The position numbers were made by a program, and so were the translations under genes. Of a DNA stretch of 64,000 nucleotides, positions 37,074 to 50,253 are shown one piece after another. The number at the start of each line of letters is the position of its first letter. The stretch's first letter is position 1. Below the pieces are notes generated by a model. That model did no database searches. It saw nothing but the letters and a program-made list of their open reading frames with translations, and was not told the DNA's origin. This stretch comes from Rhodobacter capsulatus (GTDB lineage Bacteria > Pseudomonadota > Alphaproteobacteria > Rhodobacterales > Rhodobacteraceae): positions 62,001 through 126,000 of the forward strand of contig NZ_QKZO01000002.1 in the NCBI RefSeq assembly GCF_003254295.1, in the 5' to 3' direction.

Positions 37074-40000
37074 ATGACCGAGCCGGGGGAAAACCAGACA
37101 CCGCGCCAGCGGCAGGCGGAGCGGACGCGCCGCAGGCTGGGGATCTGGCTGATCCTCGGGCTCGCGCTGTGCAGCCTGGGGCTGGGGGTTACGGGGCTGG
37201 CGCTGACGCATCTGCCGGTGCCGGTGCCCCAGGCGCTGCTGGGCCGGATCGAGGCGCGGGCGAATGCGGCGCTGGCCGGGCGGATGCGGGTGCATCTGGG
37301 CTCGGCCGCGCTGGTGATCGAGGAGGGCTTCGCCCCCGAGGTGCGGCTGGCGATGGTGCAGATCGCCCAGCCCTCGGGCCTGCCGCTGGCGGTCTTCCCC
37401 GAGGTGCGGACCCGGCTGCGCCCCGAGGGGCTGCTGCAGGGGCGGCTTTTGCCGCAAAGGCTGCAGATCGGCGGCGCCTCGGTGGCGCTGTACCGGGCCG
37501 CCGACGGGCGGATCGATCTGGATCTGGGCGATGCCGGGGCGGGGGCGATCAAGCTCGATCTGACCGATCCGCTGAAGGTGAGCGACAGTATCGAGGCGCT
37601 GTTCGCCACGCCCGCGCTGCGCGGCGTGACCGAGGTTTCGGCCGAGGATCTGCATATCCGCATCGTCGATGAACGGGCCGAGCGGGTCTGGGAGGTCTCC
37701 GAGGGCCGGTTCCGCCTGAGCCAGAACGCCGAGGCGATCGCGCTGACGCTGGGCTTCGATGTCGGCCAGCAGGACGCGCTGCCCGCACAGGTGGCGCTGA
37801 CCGCCTCGACCTCGAAACACGGCCCGGCGGCGGAATTCGGCGCCGCCGTCACCGGCATGCCCGCCGCCGATCTGGCGGTGCAATCGCCCGCGCTGGCGGT
37901 GTTGCGCGCGCTGGATGCGCCGATCTCGGGCACGCTGCGCTCGGGCATCACCGAGGCGGGCACGCTGCGGCGTCTGGATGCCAGCCTGCATATCGGGCCG
38001 GGGGCGCTGCGCCCCTCCGAGGCGGTGAAGCCCGTCGCCTTTGACGCCGCCGATCTGAAGCTGGCCTATCGGCCGCACAGCGGCGAGGTCGAGATCACCC
38101 GGCTCGATCTGCAAAGCCGGGCCTTGCGGCTGGCGGCCACCGGACAGGTGCGGCTGCGCGATTTCGAAAAGGGCCTGCCGCGCGAGGCGCTGGCGCAGGT
38201 GCAGCTTTCCGACATCGCCTCGGACCCGGAGGGGCTGTTTGAAAAACCGGCGCGGTTTTCGCAAGGGGCGCTGGATCTGCGTCTGCGGCTGGATCCGTTC
38301 CGCGTCGATCTGGGGCAGGTGCAGCTGGTCGAGGGCAAGCGGCGGATTTCCGCCGCCGGGCAGGTCCTGGCCGGTCCGGCGGGCTGGCGGGTGGCGATGG
38401 ATGCGGCGGTGGGAGAGATCAACAGTGCCGATCTGCTGGCGCTCTGGCCGAAATCGCTGGTGCCGCCGACCCGCGAATGGCTGGCCGAAAACGTCGCCAC
38501 CGGCGAATTGCGCAATGTGCGCGCGGCCTTGCGGCTGGTTCCTGCGACGCCGCCGCGGGTCGAGCTGGGCTATGAATTCCGCGGCGCCGAGGTCAAGGTG
38601 CTGCGCACGCTGCCGCCGGTGCGCGAAGGCCGCGGCTTTGCCGGCATCACCGAGAACAAGCATACGCTGATGGTCGAGGAGGGCACCTTGCGCGCCCCCT
38701 CGGGCGGGCAGATCGAGGTGGCGGATTCGGTGATGACCGTGCCCGACATCCGCGAAAAACCAGCCCGCGCCGAGGTCAAGCTGGTCACCCGCGCGCCGAT
38801 CCCGGCAGCGCTGGCGCTGCTGGACGAGGAGCCGTTCCGCTTCATGTCGAAGGCCGGGCAGGGCACCGACATCGCGACCGGCTGGGCGGAGGCGCGGACC
38901 CGGCTGCGCTTTCAGATGAAGAAGCAGATCCTGACCGAGGATGTCGATTTCGAGGTGGCGGCGCGGCTGACCGATGTCATGTCCGACAAGATCGTGCCCG
39001 GCCACAAGATCACCGCGCCGCGGCTGACGCTGACCGCGGACCGGGCGGGGATGGTGATTTCGGGGGCGGGGCTTTTTGACATCGTGCCGTTTCAGGGCCG
39101 CTGGGCGCAGCGCTTCGGGCCGGAGGCGCGCGGCCTCTCGCGCGTCGACGGCTTTGTCGAGGTGACGCCCGCGGCGCTCGATCATTTCCGCATCGCGCTG
39201 CCGAAAGGGGCCGTGCAGGGCGAAGGCTGGGGCTCTCTGGTGATCGATCTGCACAAGGGGCAGCCGCCCGCCTATCGCTTTGCCTCCGATCTCAAGGGGT
39301 TGCGGCTTTCGGTGCCGGAAATCGGCTGGTCGAAGGCGGCGCCGACCCTGGGCCGGATCGAGCTGGCGGGCCATCTGGGGCCGGTGGCCACCGTCGACAG
39401 CCTGAAGGCCACGGCCCCGGGGCTGAGCGCCGAGGGGCGGTTGCAGCTCTCCGACAAGGGCTTCGAGAAGGCGATCTTCGGCAAGCTTGCGATCGGCAGC
39501 TGGTTTGACGGCGCCGTCGATCTTGTGGGGCGCGGCAAGGGGCGGGGGCCCGATGTGGTGGTGCGTTCCGGGCGGCTGGATCTGCGCAAGGCGCCGTTTG
39601 GCGGCGCGTCGGGGGCAGGTGGTGGCGGCGCGGGCAGTGGCGGGGCGGCCAAGGGCGGCGGCAACCGGATCGAGGCGCGGCTTGATCGGCTGACGGTCTC
39701 GGGCGGGATCGCGCTGGCGCCGATGGCGGGGCAGTTCACCACGCGGGGCGGCTTTTCGGGCGATTTCCGCGGCAGGATCAACGGCGGCCCAGAGGTGACG
39801 GGCGCGGTCGTGCCCGCGCAGAACGGCCGCGCGGCGGTGCGGATCACCGGGCCCGATGCGGGCGCGGCGCTGGCGGCGGCGGGGGTGTTTTCCAAGGCCC
39901 GTGGCGGCACGCTCGATCTGACGCTGATGCCGGTCGAAACGAAAAGCTATGACGGGCGGCTGGCGATTTCGAACCTGCGGGTGCAGGATGCGCCGGTGCT

Positions 40001-40403
40001 GGCCTCGATGCTCTCGGCCGCCTCGGTGATCGGGCTTCTGGAGCAGCTCAATGGCGACGGGCTCTTGTTCACCGATGTCGCGGGGCGGTTCCATCTGTCG
40101 CCGCAGGGGGTTTCCGTCACCTCGGGGCAGGCGGTCGGCGCCTCGATGGGGGTGACGATGTCGGGCAACTACTACCCCGACAGCAAGGCCATCGACATGC
40201 AGGGCGTGGTGACGCCGTTCTATCTGGTCAATGCGATCGGGCAGATCTTCGCGCGCAAGGGCGAGGGGCTCTTTGGTTTCAACTACCGGATGCGCGGCAC
40301 CTCGGAGGCGCCGCGCATCACCATCAACCCGCTTTCCATCTTTACCCCCGGCATGTTCCGCGAGATCTTCCGCCGCGCGCCGCCGAAACTGGTCACAGAA
40401 TGA
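37074..40403 (+). CDS. AsmA-like (YhdP-type) large envelope protein
   Basis: A 1109-residue protein with a basic N-terminus, one membrane helix (about 21-45), and a very long region of repeated beta-strand pattern as in the AsmA/YhdP/TamB lipid-transfer-like superfamily. A Gly/Ser-rich linker lies near residues 842-865, and the C-terminus has the AsmA-like ending [16 protein letters not shown]. Proteins of this family are thought to bridge the periplasm and move phospholipid to the outer membrane. The start at 37074 is chosen because the upstream in-frame extension would run through the promoter space of bcp. It overlaps queA by ATGA. Confidence 0.85.
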   Translation: MTEPGENQTPRQRQAERTRRRLGIWLILGLALCSLGLGVTGLALTHLPVPVPQALLGRIEARANAALAGRMRVHLGSAALVIEEGFAPEVRLAMVQIAQPSGLPLAVFPEVRTRLRPEGLLQGRLLPQRLQIGGASVALYRAADGRIDLDLGDAGAGAIKLDLTDPLKVSDSIEALFATPALRGVTEVSAEDLHIRIVDERAERVWEVSEGRFRLSQNAEAIALTLGFDVGQQDALPAQVALTASTSKHGPAAEFGAAVTGMPAADLAVQSPALAVLRALDAPISGTLRSGITEAGTLRRLDASLHIGPGALRPSEAVKPVAFDAADLKLAYRPHSGEVEITRLDLQSRALRLAATGQVRLRDFEKGLPREALAQVQLSDIASDPEGLFEKPARFSQGALDLRLRLDPFRVDLGQVQLVEGKRRISAAGQVLAGPAGWRVAMDAAVGEINSADLLALWPKSLVPPTREWLAENVATGELRNVRAALRLVPATPPRVELGYEFRGAEVKVLRTLPPVREGRGFAGITENKHTLMVEEGTLRAPSGGQIEVADSVMTVPDIREKPARAEVKLVTRAPIPAALALLDEEPFRFMSKAGQGTDIATGWAEARTRLRFQMKKQILTEDVDFEVAARLTDVMSDKIVPGHKITAPRLTLTADRAGMVISGAGLFDIVPFQGRWAQRFGPEARGLSRVDGFVEVTPAALDHFRIALPKGAVQGEGWGSLVIDLHKGQPPAYRFASDLKGLRLSVPEIGWSKAAPTLGRIELAGHLGPVATVDSLKATAPGLSAEGRLQLSDKGFEKAIFGKLAIGSWFDGAVDLVGRGKGRGPDVVVRSGRLDLRKAPFGGASGAGGGGAGSGGAAKGGGNRIEARLDRLTVSGGIALAPMAGQFTTRGGFSGDFRGRINGGPEVTGAVVPAQNGRAAVRITGPDAGAALAAAGVFSKARGGTLDLTLMPVETKSYDGRLAISNLRVQDAPVLASMLSAASVIGLLEQLNGDGLLFTDVAGRFHLSPQGVSVTSGQAVGASMGVTMSGNYYPDSKAIDMQGVVTPFYLVNAIGQIFARKGEGLFGFNYRMRGTSEAPRITINPLSIFTPGMFREIFRRAPPKLVTE

Positions 40404-41452
40404 ACCTTTCCGATTTCGATTTCGACCTGCCCGAGGGGCGGATCGCCACCCGGCCCGCCCGTCCGCGCACGGCGGCGAAACTGCTGGTGGCCACGCCCGA
40501 CACGATCCGCGATCTGAGCGTGGCCGATCTGCCGGATCTTCTGGGGCCGGGCGACCGGCTGGTGCTGAACACGACCAAGGTCATTCCGGCCCGGCTCTCG
40601 GGGACGCGCGCCCGCCAAAGCGCGCAAGGGGAGGTGGTGGCAAGGGTCGAGGTGACGCTGCTCGAACCCGCGCCGGGGGGCGACTGGATGGCGCTGGCGA
40701 AACCCCTGCGCAAGCTGAAGGAGGGCGAGGAGATCGTCTTTTCCGATGCGCTTTCCGCCCGGGTCGAGGCGATCGCCGAGGGGCAGTTGCGCATCCGCTT
40801 CAACCTGAGCGGCCCGGATTTCGACGCGGCTTTGACGCAAGCCGGGGCGATGCCGCTGCCGCCCTATATCGCCGCCTTGCGCGCGCCGGATGAACAGGAC
40901 AAGGCCGATTACCAGACCGTCTTCGCGCAAAAGCCGGGGGCCGTCGCCGCGCCTACGGCCAGCCTGCATTTCACCCCGGAACTTCTTGAAAAGCTGCGCG
41001 AAAACGGCGTTCAATTCACCGAGGTCACGCTGCATGTCGGCGCCGGAACCTTCCTGCCCGTCAAGGTCGAGGATGTGACGACGCACAGGATGCATGCCGA
41101 ATGGGGCGAGGTGACGGCACAGGCGGCGGCCGAGATCAACGCGACGAAGCTTGCTGGCGGGCGGGTGATCCCGGTCGGCACCACGGCGCTGCGGCTGATC
41201 GAATCTGCCGCCACCGGTCCGGGGGTGATCGCGCCCTTTGCCGCCACCACCGACATCTTCATCTATCCGGGCTACCGTTTCCGCATCGCCGACGCGCTGA
41301 TGACGAATTTCCATCTGCCGAAATCGACGCTTCTGATGCTGGTCTCGGCCCTGATGGGGCAGGACCGGATCCGGGCGATCTACGATCACGCGCTCACGAA
41401 GAATTATCGCTTCTTCTCTTATGGTGACGCCTCGCTTCTGCTACCCGGGTAA
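40400..41452 (+). CDS. queA: S-adenosylmethionine:tRNA ribosyltransferase-isomerase
   Basis: A 350-residue enzyme that transfers the ribosyl part of SAM to 7-aminomethyl-7-deazaguanine in tRNA, forming epoxyqueuosine. Family segments [15 protein letters not shown] (N-terminus), [25 protein letters not shown] and [15 protein letters not shown] are present. The start overlaps the AsmA-like gene by four bases. No other queuosine gene is in the window. Confidence 0.95.
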   Translation: MNLSDFDFDLPEGRIATRPARPRTAAKLLVATPDTIRDLSVADLPDLLGPGDRLVLNTTKVIPARLSGTRARQSAQGEVVARVEVTLLEPAPGGDWMALAKPLRKLKEGEEIVFSDALSARVEAIAEGQLRIRFNLSGPDFDAALTQAGAMPLPPYIAALRAPDEQDKADYQTVFAQKPGAVAAPTASLHFTPELLEKLRENGVQFTEVTLHVGAGTFLPVKVEDVTTHRMHAEWGEVTAQAAAEINATKLAGGRVIPVGTTALRLIESAATGPGVIAPFAATTDIFIYPGYRFRIADALMTNFHLPKSTLLMLVSALMGQDRIRAIYDHALTKNYRFFSYGDASLLLPG

Positions 41453-41476
41453 GGGTCCCCAACTGCGAGTATTGCG

Positions 41477-42727
41477 ATGCTGTCCGTCCTGCGCACCACC
41501 TGGCCTTTGCTTTTGGGCGTGATGCTGCTCATGGTCGGCAACGGCATGCAGGGCACGTTGCTTGGCATCCGCGGCGCCCTGGAGGGCATCGGCACCTACA
41601 AGATGTCAGTGGTGATGTCGGCCTATTTCGGCGGCTTTCTGCTGGGCTCGCATTTCACCCCGCAGCTGATCGCGCGGGTGGGCCATGTGCGGGTCTTCGC
41701 GGCGCTCGGCTCGATGATTTCCGCGGTGCTGATCCTTTACCCGGCGGTGCCCGACTGGATCGCCTGGTCGGCGATGCGGGTGCTGATCGGCTTTTCCTTC
41801 TCGGGCGTCTATATCACCGCGGAAAGCTGGCTCAATGCCTCGGTCGGCAACCGGATGCGCGGGCAGGCGCTCTCGGCCTATATGATCGTGCAGATGATCG
41901 GCATCATCTCGGGGCAAGCGCTGATGAATGTCGGCGATCCGGGCGGCTATCTGCTCTTCGTCATCCCCTCGGTGCTGGTGTCGCTGGCCTTCACGCCGAT
42001 CCTTTTGTCGGTCGCCCCCGCCCCCGAATTCGCCGAGGTGCGGCGGCTCGATTTCCGCAAGCTTTTCGCCGTCTCGCCGCTGGGCGTCGTCGCCATGTTC
42101 CTGATGGGCGGGGTGTTTTCGGCGCTGTTTGGCATGGTCTCGGTCTGGGGCACCAGCGCGGGGCTGACGGTGCGGGAAATCTCGATCTTCGTCGGCGCGA
42201 TTTATCTGGGCGGGCTGGTGGCACAATATCCGATCGGCTGGATCTCGGACCGGATGGACCGGCGCAAGCTGATCCTGCAGGTCGCGGTGATCGGCGCGGC
42301 GGCGATGTTCGCGGCGGCGCTGCTCGCGCCCGGCTTCTGGACGCTGGTCGGGCTTGGCGCGGTGATCGGCGGCGTGGCGAACCCGCTTTACGGCCTGCTC
42401 ATCGCCTATACGAACGACTATCTCGACAAGACCGACATGGCCGGGGCCTCGGGCGGGCTGTTGTTCGTCAACGGCGTCGGCGCGATCACCGGCCCGCCGG
42501 TCACCGGCTGGCTGATGGAGCGCACGGGCTCTTCGGGCTTCTTTCTCTATGTCGCGATCCTGATGACGCTGATCGCGCTTTACGCGGGCTGGCGCATCCT
42601 GCGCGCGCCCGGACGGGCAGGGGCCTTCCCCGCCTCTTTCGCCGTCGTCTCGCCCTCGGCCACGGCGCTGGCGGTCGAGGCCGTGCTCGACTCGGGCGAG
42701 GGCGGCAAGGCTTCGCGGTCTGCCTGA
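41477..42727 (+). CDS. major facilitator superfamily transporter
   Basis: A 416-residue membrane protein with twelve predicted helices. The central loop bears the MFS signature ISDRMDRRKL, and the N-terminal half contains a conserved ALGSMISAVLILYP region. It resembles YcaD-type exporters in length and in FSGVYITAESWLN. The substrate is unknown. It starts 24 bases after queA and could share its transcript. Confidence 0.88.
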   Translation: MLSVLRTTWPLLLGVMLLMVGNGMQGTLLGIRGALEGIGTYKMSVVMSAYFGGFLLGSHFTPQLIARVGHVRVFAALGSMISAVLILYPAVPDWIAWSAMRVLIGFSFSGVYITAESWLNASVGNRMRGQALSAYMIVQMIGIISGQALMNVGDPGGYLLFVIPSVLVSLAFTPILLSVAPAPEFAEVRRLDFRKLFAVSPLGVVAMFLMGGVFSALFGMVSVWGTSAGLTVREISIFVGAIYLGGLVAQYPIGWISDRMDRRKLILQVAVIGAAAMFAAALLAPGFWTLVGLGAVIGGVANPLYGLLIAYTNDYLDKTDMAGASGGLLFVNGVGAITGPPVTGWLMERTGSSGFFLYVAILMTLIALYAGWRILRAPGRAGAFPASFAVVSPSATALAVEAVLDSGEGGKASRSA

Positions 42728-42863
42728 AGCTTGGGCGGGGCGCCCATCCTTTGGGCAAAATGGGGCAGAGTTGCAGACCGATCCCGCGCGGGGGCGGGTA
42801 GCGCTTGCAATTCGCGGGCCAGTTGGCACGCTAACAGGGCTGCTCCTAACCCAAGGGGGGACC

Positions 42864-43427
42864 ATGGACGAGATCACCGAAGTGATCGCCTTCTGGCACG
42901 ACGAGGTCGGACCGGATCGCTGGTACAATGCAACGCCCGAGCTCGATGCGCAGATCCGCGCCCGCTATCAGGGGCTGTGGGACCGCGCCCGCGCGGGTGC
43001 CTGCGACGACTGGGCGCAATCGGCCGTCGGCGCGCTGGCTTTGTGCATCCTGTTCGATCAGATGCCGCGCAACATGTTCCGCGGCGAGAAACTGGCCTTT
43101 GCGACCGATGCGCAGGCCCGCAAGGTTGCCGATGCCGCGATCGAGCGCGGCTTCGATCTGGAAATCGTCGATCCGCTGCGGCAGTTCTTTTACGTGCCCT
43201 TCATGCATTCCGAGAGCCTGGCCGATCAGGAACGCGGCGTGCGTCTGGCGGCGGAACGGATGCCGGACGAGCATCTGCTGCATGCCAAAGCCCATCGCGC
43301 GGTGATCGCGCGCTTCGGCCGCTTCCCTTGGCGCAACGAACTTGTCGGCCGCTATTCCTCGGACGAGGAGGCGGCGTTCCTGTGGCAGGGCGGCTATGAA
43401 CGGATGCTGGCCCACGTCGCGCGCTGA
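42864..43427 (+). CDS. DUF924 family protein
   Basis: A 187-residue soluble protein. The opening VIAFWHDEV, the ILFDQMPRNMFRG segment near residue 72 and the FFYVPFMHSESLADQ segment are the landmarks of DUF924, an all-helical family of tetratricopeptide-like structure with unknown function. The ATG at 42864 is preceded by AAGGGGGG. A strong terminator follows. Confidence 0.9.
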   Translation: MDEITEVIAFWHDEVGPDRWYNATPELDAQIRARYQGLWDRARAGACDDWAQSAVGALALCILFDQMPRNMFRGEKLAFATDAQARKVADAAIERGFDLEIVDPLRQFFYVPFMHSESLADQERGVRLAAERMPDEHLLHAKAHRAVIARFGRFPWRNELVGRYSSDEEAAFLWQGGYERMLAHVAR

Positions 43428-43446
43428 GCGCGCCGACCGATCCCGC

Positions 43447-43472
43447 AACGCGCCCTTTCGGGGGCGCGTTTT
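43447..43472 (+). terminator. intrinsic terminator after the DUF924 gene
   Basis: AACGCGCCC (43447-43455) pairs perfectly with GGGCGCGTT (43462-43470), with a 6-base loop and a T-rich run after it. Confidence 0.88.
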
Positions 43473-43546
43473 CATTTCGGGGTGCGGCTTCTTGAAGCGG
43501 GCGCGAAAATAGTTTAATGCCAAACCATCTTGAGATGGAGGGACGG

Positions 43547-44941
43547 ATGGCCGCCAAGAGCTTCGACATGATCGTGATCGGTGCGGGACCGGGGGGCTAT
43601 GTCGCGGCGATCCGCGGCGCGCAGCTGGGGCTGTCGGTGGCCGTGGTCGAACGCGAGCATCTGGGCGGCATCTGCCTGAACTGGGGCTGCATCCCGACGA
43701 AGGCGCTGCTGCGCTCGGCCGAGGTGTTCCACCTGATGCACCGCGCCAAGGAGTTCGGGCTGAAGGCCGAGGGGCTGGGCTATGATCTGGATGCCGTGGT
43801 GGCGCGAAGCCGCGCGGTGGCGAAGCAGCTTTCGGGCGGCATCGGGCATCTGTTGAAGAAGAACAAGGTCACCGTGCTGATGGGCGAGGCGAGCCTGCCG
43901 CGCCCGGGCGTGGTGGCGGTGAAAACCGGCGCGGGGGTCGAGGAGATCACCGGAAAGGCGATCGTTCTGGCCACCGGCGCGCGGGCGCGGACCCTTCCGG
44001 GGCTCGAGGCCGATGGCGATCTGGTCTGGACCTACAAACATGCGCTGGTGCCCAAACGCATGCCGAAAAAGCTTCTGGTCATCGGCTCGGGTGCGATCGG
44101 GATCGAATTTGCGTCCTTCTTCAATACTTTGGGCGCCGAGACGACGGTGGTCGAGGTGATGGACCGGGTGCTGCCCGTGGAAGATGCCGAAATCTCGGCT
44201 TTCGCCAAGAAGCAATTCGTCAAGCAGGGGATGAAGATCCTCGAAAAGACGACGGTGGTGAAGCTTGACCGCAGCCCGGGCAAGGTGGTGGCGCATCTGC
44301 AGGACGCGAAGGGCACGACAACGGCCGAATTCGACACGGTGATTTCCGCCGTGGGCATCGTCGGCAATGTCGAGGGGCTGGGGCTGGAAGCGCTTGGGGT
44401 GAAGATCGACCGGACGCATGTGGTGGTGGATGAGTTCTGCCGCACCGGCGTGCCGGGGCTTTACGCCATCGGCGACATCGCCGGGGCGCCGTGGCTGGCG
44501 CACAAGGCGAGCCACGAGGGCGTGATGGTGGCCGAGCTGATCGCGGGCAAACATGCCCATCCGATCAAGCCGGGCACGATCGCCGGATGCACCTATTGCA
44601 CGCCGCAGGTGGCCTCGGTCGGGCTGACCGAGGAAAAGGCGAAAGCCGCGGGATATGAGGTCAAGGTCGGCCGCTTCCCCTTCATCGGCAACGGCAAGGC
44701 GATTGCGCTTGGCGAGCCCGAGGGGATGGTGAAGACCGTCTTCGACGCCAAGACCGGAGAGTTGCTCGGCGCCCATATGGTCGGGGCCGAGGTGACCGAG
44801 ATGATCCAGGGCTATGTGATCGGCCGCACGCTGGAAACGACCGAGGAAGATCTGATGCACACTGTCTTCCCGCATCCGACGCTGAGCGAGATGATGCACG
44901 AAGCGGTGCTCGACGCTTACGGGCGCGCGCTGCACATGTGA
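43547..44941 (+). CDS. lpd: dihydrolipoyl dehydrogenase
   Basis: A 464-residue FAD disulfide oxidoreductase, the E3 component of 2-oxo-acid dehydrogenase complexes. The FAD motif GAGPGGYVAAIRGAQLG, the redox-active disulfide in CLNWGCIPTKAL, the NAD motif GSGAIGIEFASFF and the C-terminal active-site HPTLSEMMHEAV are all intact. The start at 43547 follows GGAGGGA; an in-frame extension of ten residues was rejected. It stands apart from any E1 or E2 gene, so which complex it serves is not decided here. Confidence 0.95.
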   Translation: MAAKSFDMIVIGAGPGGYVAAIRGAQLGLSVAVVEREHLGGICLNWGCIPTKALLRSAEVFHLMHRAKEFGLKAEGLGYDLDAVVARSRAVAKQLSGGIGHLLKKNKVTVLMGEASLPRPGVVAVKTGAGVEEITGKAIVLATGARARTLPGLEADGDLVWTYKHALVPKRMPKKLLVIGSGAIGIEFASFFNTLGAETTVVEVMDRVLPVEDAEISAFAKKQFVKQGMKILEKTTVVKLDRSPGKVVAHLQDAKGTTTAEFDTVISAVGIVGNVEGLGLEALGVKIDRTHVVVDEFCRTGVPGLYAIGDIAGAPWLAHKASHEGVMVAELIAGKHAHPIKPGTIAGCTYCTPQVASVGLTEEKAKAAGYEVKVGRFPFIGNGKAIALGEPEGMVKTVFDAKTGELLGAHMVGAEVTEMIQGYVIGRTLETTEEDLMHTVFPHPTLSEMMHEAVLDAYGRALHM

Positions 44942-44947
44942 CAGAGC

Positions 44948-45070
44948 GGGGGCGCCGCCCCCGCACCCCCGAGGTATTTATCGCAAGATGAAAAGCAAAG
45001 AGGGCTCCGCGAAGGGCGCCCTTTCATCTTGCCGCAAATACCTCGGGGGTGCAGGGGGCGGCGCCCCCTG
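44948..45070. repeat. bipartite interspersed repeat between lpd and the rhodanese gene
   Basis: Order: GC palindrome (44948-44963), left arm (44966-44994), spacer, right arm (45022-45049), GC palindrome CAGGGGGCGGCGCCCCCTG (45052-45070). The arms are inverted copies (CTCGGGGG end outward, TTTCATCTTGC end inward) with mismatches in the centre. It lies between convergent genes and the whole unit can fold as one long hairpin. Confidence 0.85.
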
Positions 45071-45074
45071 CCGT

Positions 45075-45452
45075 TCAGACCCGAACGACCGCGCCGCCGC
45101 CCGCGACCCAGTCGTTGAAGCCACCAAGATTGTAAACCTCCTTGTAGCCCATTTCGACCAGCATCTGCGCCGCCCCGGCGCTGCGCCCGCCCATCGCGCA
45201 GAACAGAACCACGGGTTTTTCCACCGACAGTTCCTTCAGGCATTCCGGGCTCGACGGGTCGCATTTCATCTTCACCGCGGCCAGCGGCACATGCAGCGCC
45301 CCCTTGGCCGTGCCCGAGGCGCGCAGCTCCATCCCGTCGCGCACGTCGATCAGAATGATCTCGCCCTTGGCCGCCTTCGCCACCGCCTCGCGCGGGGCGA
45401 TCTTTTGCACGCGGGCCGCGCCCGACGCGGCGGAGCGCAGAAAGTTGAACAT
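45075..45452 (-). CDS. rhodanese-like domain protein
   Basis: A 125-residue single-domain sulfurtransferase. The active-site loop is CAMGGRS with its cysteine carrying the persulfide, and the fold ends in YKEVYNLGGFNDWV. The first 15 residues are weakly hydrophobic, but no clear signal is seen. The start at 45452 has GGGAGG upstream. The upstream region is shared with the divergent uvrA gene. The sulfur acceptor is unknown. Confidence 0.9.
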   Translation of the reverse strand: MFNFLRSAASGAARVQKIAPREAVAKAAKGEIILIDVRDGMELRASGTAKGALHVPLAAVKMKCDPSSPECLKELSVEKPVVLFCAMGGRSAGAAQMLVEMGYKEVYNLGGFNDWVAGGGAVVRV

Positions 45453-45601
45453 CGATACCTCCCTCTCCAGGCGCCCCGACCGGCGCTTTCCCCTGTCATG
45501 CCGCCAAAGCCGGGCGCGTTTCAAGCGTTTTCACATCATATATGCGAAGATTTGAATGATGGCGCCGCCGGTGCCGCGCCACCGGGCAGCCTTTGGCAAA
45601 A

Positions 45602-45616
45602 GTTCCCGTTACGTTC
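45602..45616. promoter_or_regulatory. LexA (SOS) box upstream of uvrA
   Basis: GTTC (45602-45605), seven bases, GTTC (45613-45616): the direct-repeat LexA operator known from Rhodobacter and other alphaproteobacteria (GTTC-N7-GTTC). It lies just upstream of the -35 element of the uvrA promoter. Confidence 0.85.
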
Positions 45617-45627
45617 GCAATTTCTCG

Positions 45628-45656
45628 TTGGAGACTCGCGCCGATCCCCCTATCTA
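45628..45656 (+). promoter_or_regulatory. uvrA promoter
   Basis: TTGGAG (45628-45633) and TATCTA (45651-45656) are spaced by 17 bases; the ATG follows 25 bases later. The adjacent LexA box supports the placement. Confidence 0.6.
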
Positions 45657-45681
45657 TGGGGCCTGACATCTGGGGGCGGGC

Positions 45682-48551
<2,870 letters not shown>

Positions 48552-48555
<4 letters not shown>

Positions 48556-49169
48556 GCGCGGATCAGATCGGTTTCTGGGATCGGGTGGCGGAGCGTTATG
48601 CGGCGCGGCCGGTCCGCGACGTGGCGGCCTATGAGGAGATGCTGGCCGAGGTGGCGGCGCGGCTGCGCCCCGGTGACAAGGTGCTGGAAATCGGCTGCGG
48701 CACGGGGTCTACCGCGCTGCGGCTGGGGCCGCAGGTCGGGCTGTGGCTGGCCACCGATCTTTCGCCGGAAATGCACCGCATCGCCTGTGCCAGGCCCGGC
48801 TGCGCGCAGGTGCAGTTTCGCCAGACCGCGGCCGAGGCCCGCCAGGCCGAAGCGCCTTTCGACGTGATCTGCGCCTTTCACATCCTGCATCTTGTGCCCG
48901 ATGCCGAGGCCACGCTGGCGGCGCTTTTCGAGCAGCTGAGCCCCGGCGGGCTCTTCTTGTCCAAAACCTGGTGTCTGGCCGATCTGCCGTTCTGGATGAA
49001 GGCGCTTTTGCCGCTTCTGCGGCTGCGCGGCTGGATGCCGCCCGCCCGCGCGCTGCGGGCGGCCGAGCTGCGGGCGATGATCCTTGCCGCGGGCTTTGCC
49101 ATCGAGGAGGAGCGGACGTTCGGCAAGGGCAAGCACAGCCGCTACATCGTCGCGCGCAAGCCGGGCTGA
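48552..49169 (+). CDS. class I SAM-dependent methyltransferase
   Basis: A 205-residue methyltransferase. The SAM motif [13 protein letters not shown] lies near residue 42, followed by LATDLSPEM and the post-III segment [12 protein letters not shown]. It resembles UbiE/Methyltransf_11 proteins; the substrate is unknown. It overlaps uvrA by four bases and so may be co-induced in the SOS response, although a functional link to repair is not evident. Confidence 0.85.
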
Positions 49170-49201
49170 TCGGGCCGGGCTGAGCGGGGGGCGCCGCAAG
49201 G

Positions 49202-49231
49202 AAAACCCGCCGCAACCGGGGCTGCGGCGGG
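49202..49231 (-). terminator. intrinsic terminator after the DUF2892 gene
   Basis: CCCGCCGCA and TGCGGCGGG form a 9-base stem; on the minus strand TTTTC follows. It may also act on the convergent methyltransferase gene. Confidence 0.8.
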
Positions 49232-49258
49232 CAAGCAGATGCGCTCAGAGCTGCGGGC

Positions 49259-49459
49259 TCAGCTCTTGCAGGTGTTGATGCCCAGCAGGTTGTAAAGCGG
49301 GCAGGTGTTCAGAAGCCCGGTCGCCAGCGGCACGATGCCGATCAGGAAAATCCAGTTGTAGCTTGCTTCGCCGCGGGTCAGGATCCCGGCGACAAGCAGC
49401 AGCACGCCCGCCGCGATGCGCAGTTTCTTGTCCATGCCGCCCACATTGGTCTTGAACAT
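49259..49459 (-). CDS. DUF2892 family small membrane protein
   Basis: A 66-residue protein beginning MFKTNVGGMDKKLRI with two hydrophobic helices and ending NTCPLYNLLGINTCKS, the pattern of DUF2892/YgaP C-terminal-type proteins. In other bacteria this module is fused or adjacent to rhodanese domains. A rhodanese gene lies 4 kb away, but the direct neighbour here is a Crp/Fnr regulator. The start at 49459 removes a non-conserved 19-residue extension. Confidence 0.85.
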   Translation of the reverse strand: MFKTNVGGMDKKLRIAAGVLLLVAGILTRGEASYNWIFLIGIVPLATGLLNTCPLYNLLGINTCKS

Positions 49460-49534
49460 CTCTTGCTCCCATGATGCCAGAAGGCCGGGTTTCCGGCCGA
49501 TGATGAAGCCTAGCATGGGGCCGCGGGCCTGTCG

Positions 49535-49547
49535 GTGATCTCGTCAC
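49535..49547. promoter_or_regulatory. candidate Crp/Fnr-type operator before the DUF2892 gene
   Basis: GTGA (49535-49538) and TCAC (49544-49547) are inverted with five bases between them, about 80 bases upstream of the DUF2892 start and overlapping the regulator's stop codon. The spacing differs from classical CRP sites (8), so recognition by the adjacent regulator is only a suggestion. Confidence 0.35.
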
Positions 49548-50200
49548 AAAGCCTCGGTCGCGGCGAGCCGGGCCAGCGCGGGCGCATCGCGCAGCTCGAC
49601 CGCGCCGCGTTCCGTGCGCACCCAGCCGCGCCGCGCAAAGGCGTCAAGCCGACGCGACACCACCTCGCGCGCGGAGCCGATCTGCACCGCGATCTCGGCA
49701 TGGGTGGCATGAACCCGCCCGGCCTCGGCCCGCGCCACCAGCCAGCCCGCCAGACGGCTTTCGACCGACTGGAACGAGACCCGCTCCATCAGCCGGATCA
49801 CCTCTTCCATCCGCAGCGCCATGGCGGCAAAGACAAGGCCGCGGAAGGCGGGGGAATTTTCCATCAGTTTCAGGAAGATGGCGCGCGGCACAAGGACAAG
49901 GCGGCTGGTCTGGGTGGTGATCGCCTCGCCGCTGTAGGCGGCCTCGCCCAAAAGGCCGAGCGTCGTCTGCACGCAGGTCTGCCCGGGTTCGACCGCGTAA
50001 AGCAAGAGTTCGCGGCCATTCGCCCCGGTCAGGAAGACCTCGATCCTGCCATCGAGCATCAGAACGAAGCCCTGCACCGCATCGCCGGGGCGAAACAGCA
50101 CGGTACCCTTCGGCACCTCGCCGGGCACGAGCGGCGCCAGCGCGGCACGGGCGGGGGCGTCAAGGCAGGCGAGCGCGGGGGAAGTGTCGATCCAGTCCAT
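49544..50200 (-). CDS. Crp/Fnr family transcriptional regulator
   Basis: A 218-residue regulator with an N-terminal cyclic-nucleotide-binding-like beta barrel (about 12-125), a long dimer helix and a C-terminal winged helix-turn-helix (THAEIAVQIGSAREVVSRRL, about 167-186). It lacks the FNR iron-sulfur cysteine cluster, so it is not an oxygen-sensing FNR. The effector is unknown. The small DUF2892 membrane gene is immediately downstream on the same strand and is its most likely target. Confidence 0.88.
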   Translation of the reverse strand: MDWIDTSPALACLDAPARAALAPLVPGEVPKGTVLFRPGDAVQGFVLMLDGRIEVFLTGANGRELLLYAVEPGQTCVQTTLGLLGEAAYSGEAITTQTSRLVLVPRAIFLKLMENSPAFRGLVFAAMALRMEEVIRLMERVSFQSVESRLAGWLVARAEAGRVHATHAEIAVQIGSAREVVSRRLDAFARRGWVRTERGAVELRDAPALARLAATEAL

Positions 50201-50253
50201 GCGTCTTATCTAATCACCCCCCCGCCCCGTGCAAGCGCCCCGGGGTGAGGCGC

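Noticed and set aside
37029-40094. A 1021-codon minus-strand open frame opposite the AsmA-like gene
   Set aside because: Composition dominated by Arg, Gln, Pro and His, no domain recognised; the plus-strand frame has a membrane helix, a ribosome-binding context and a conserved C-terminus.
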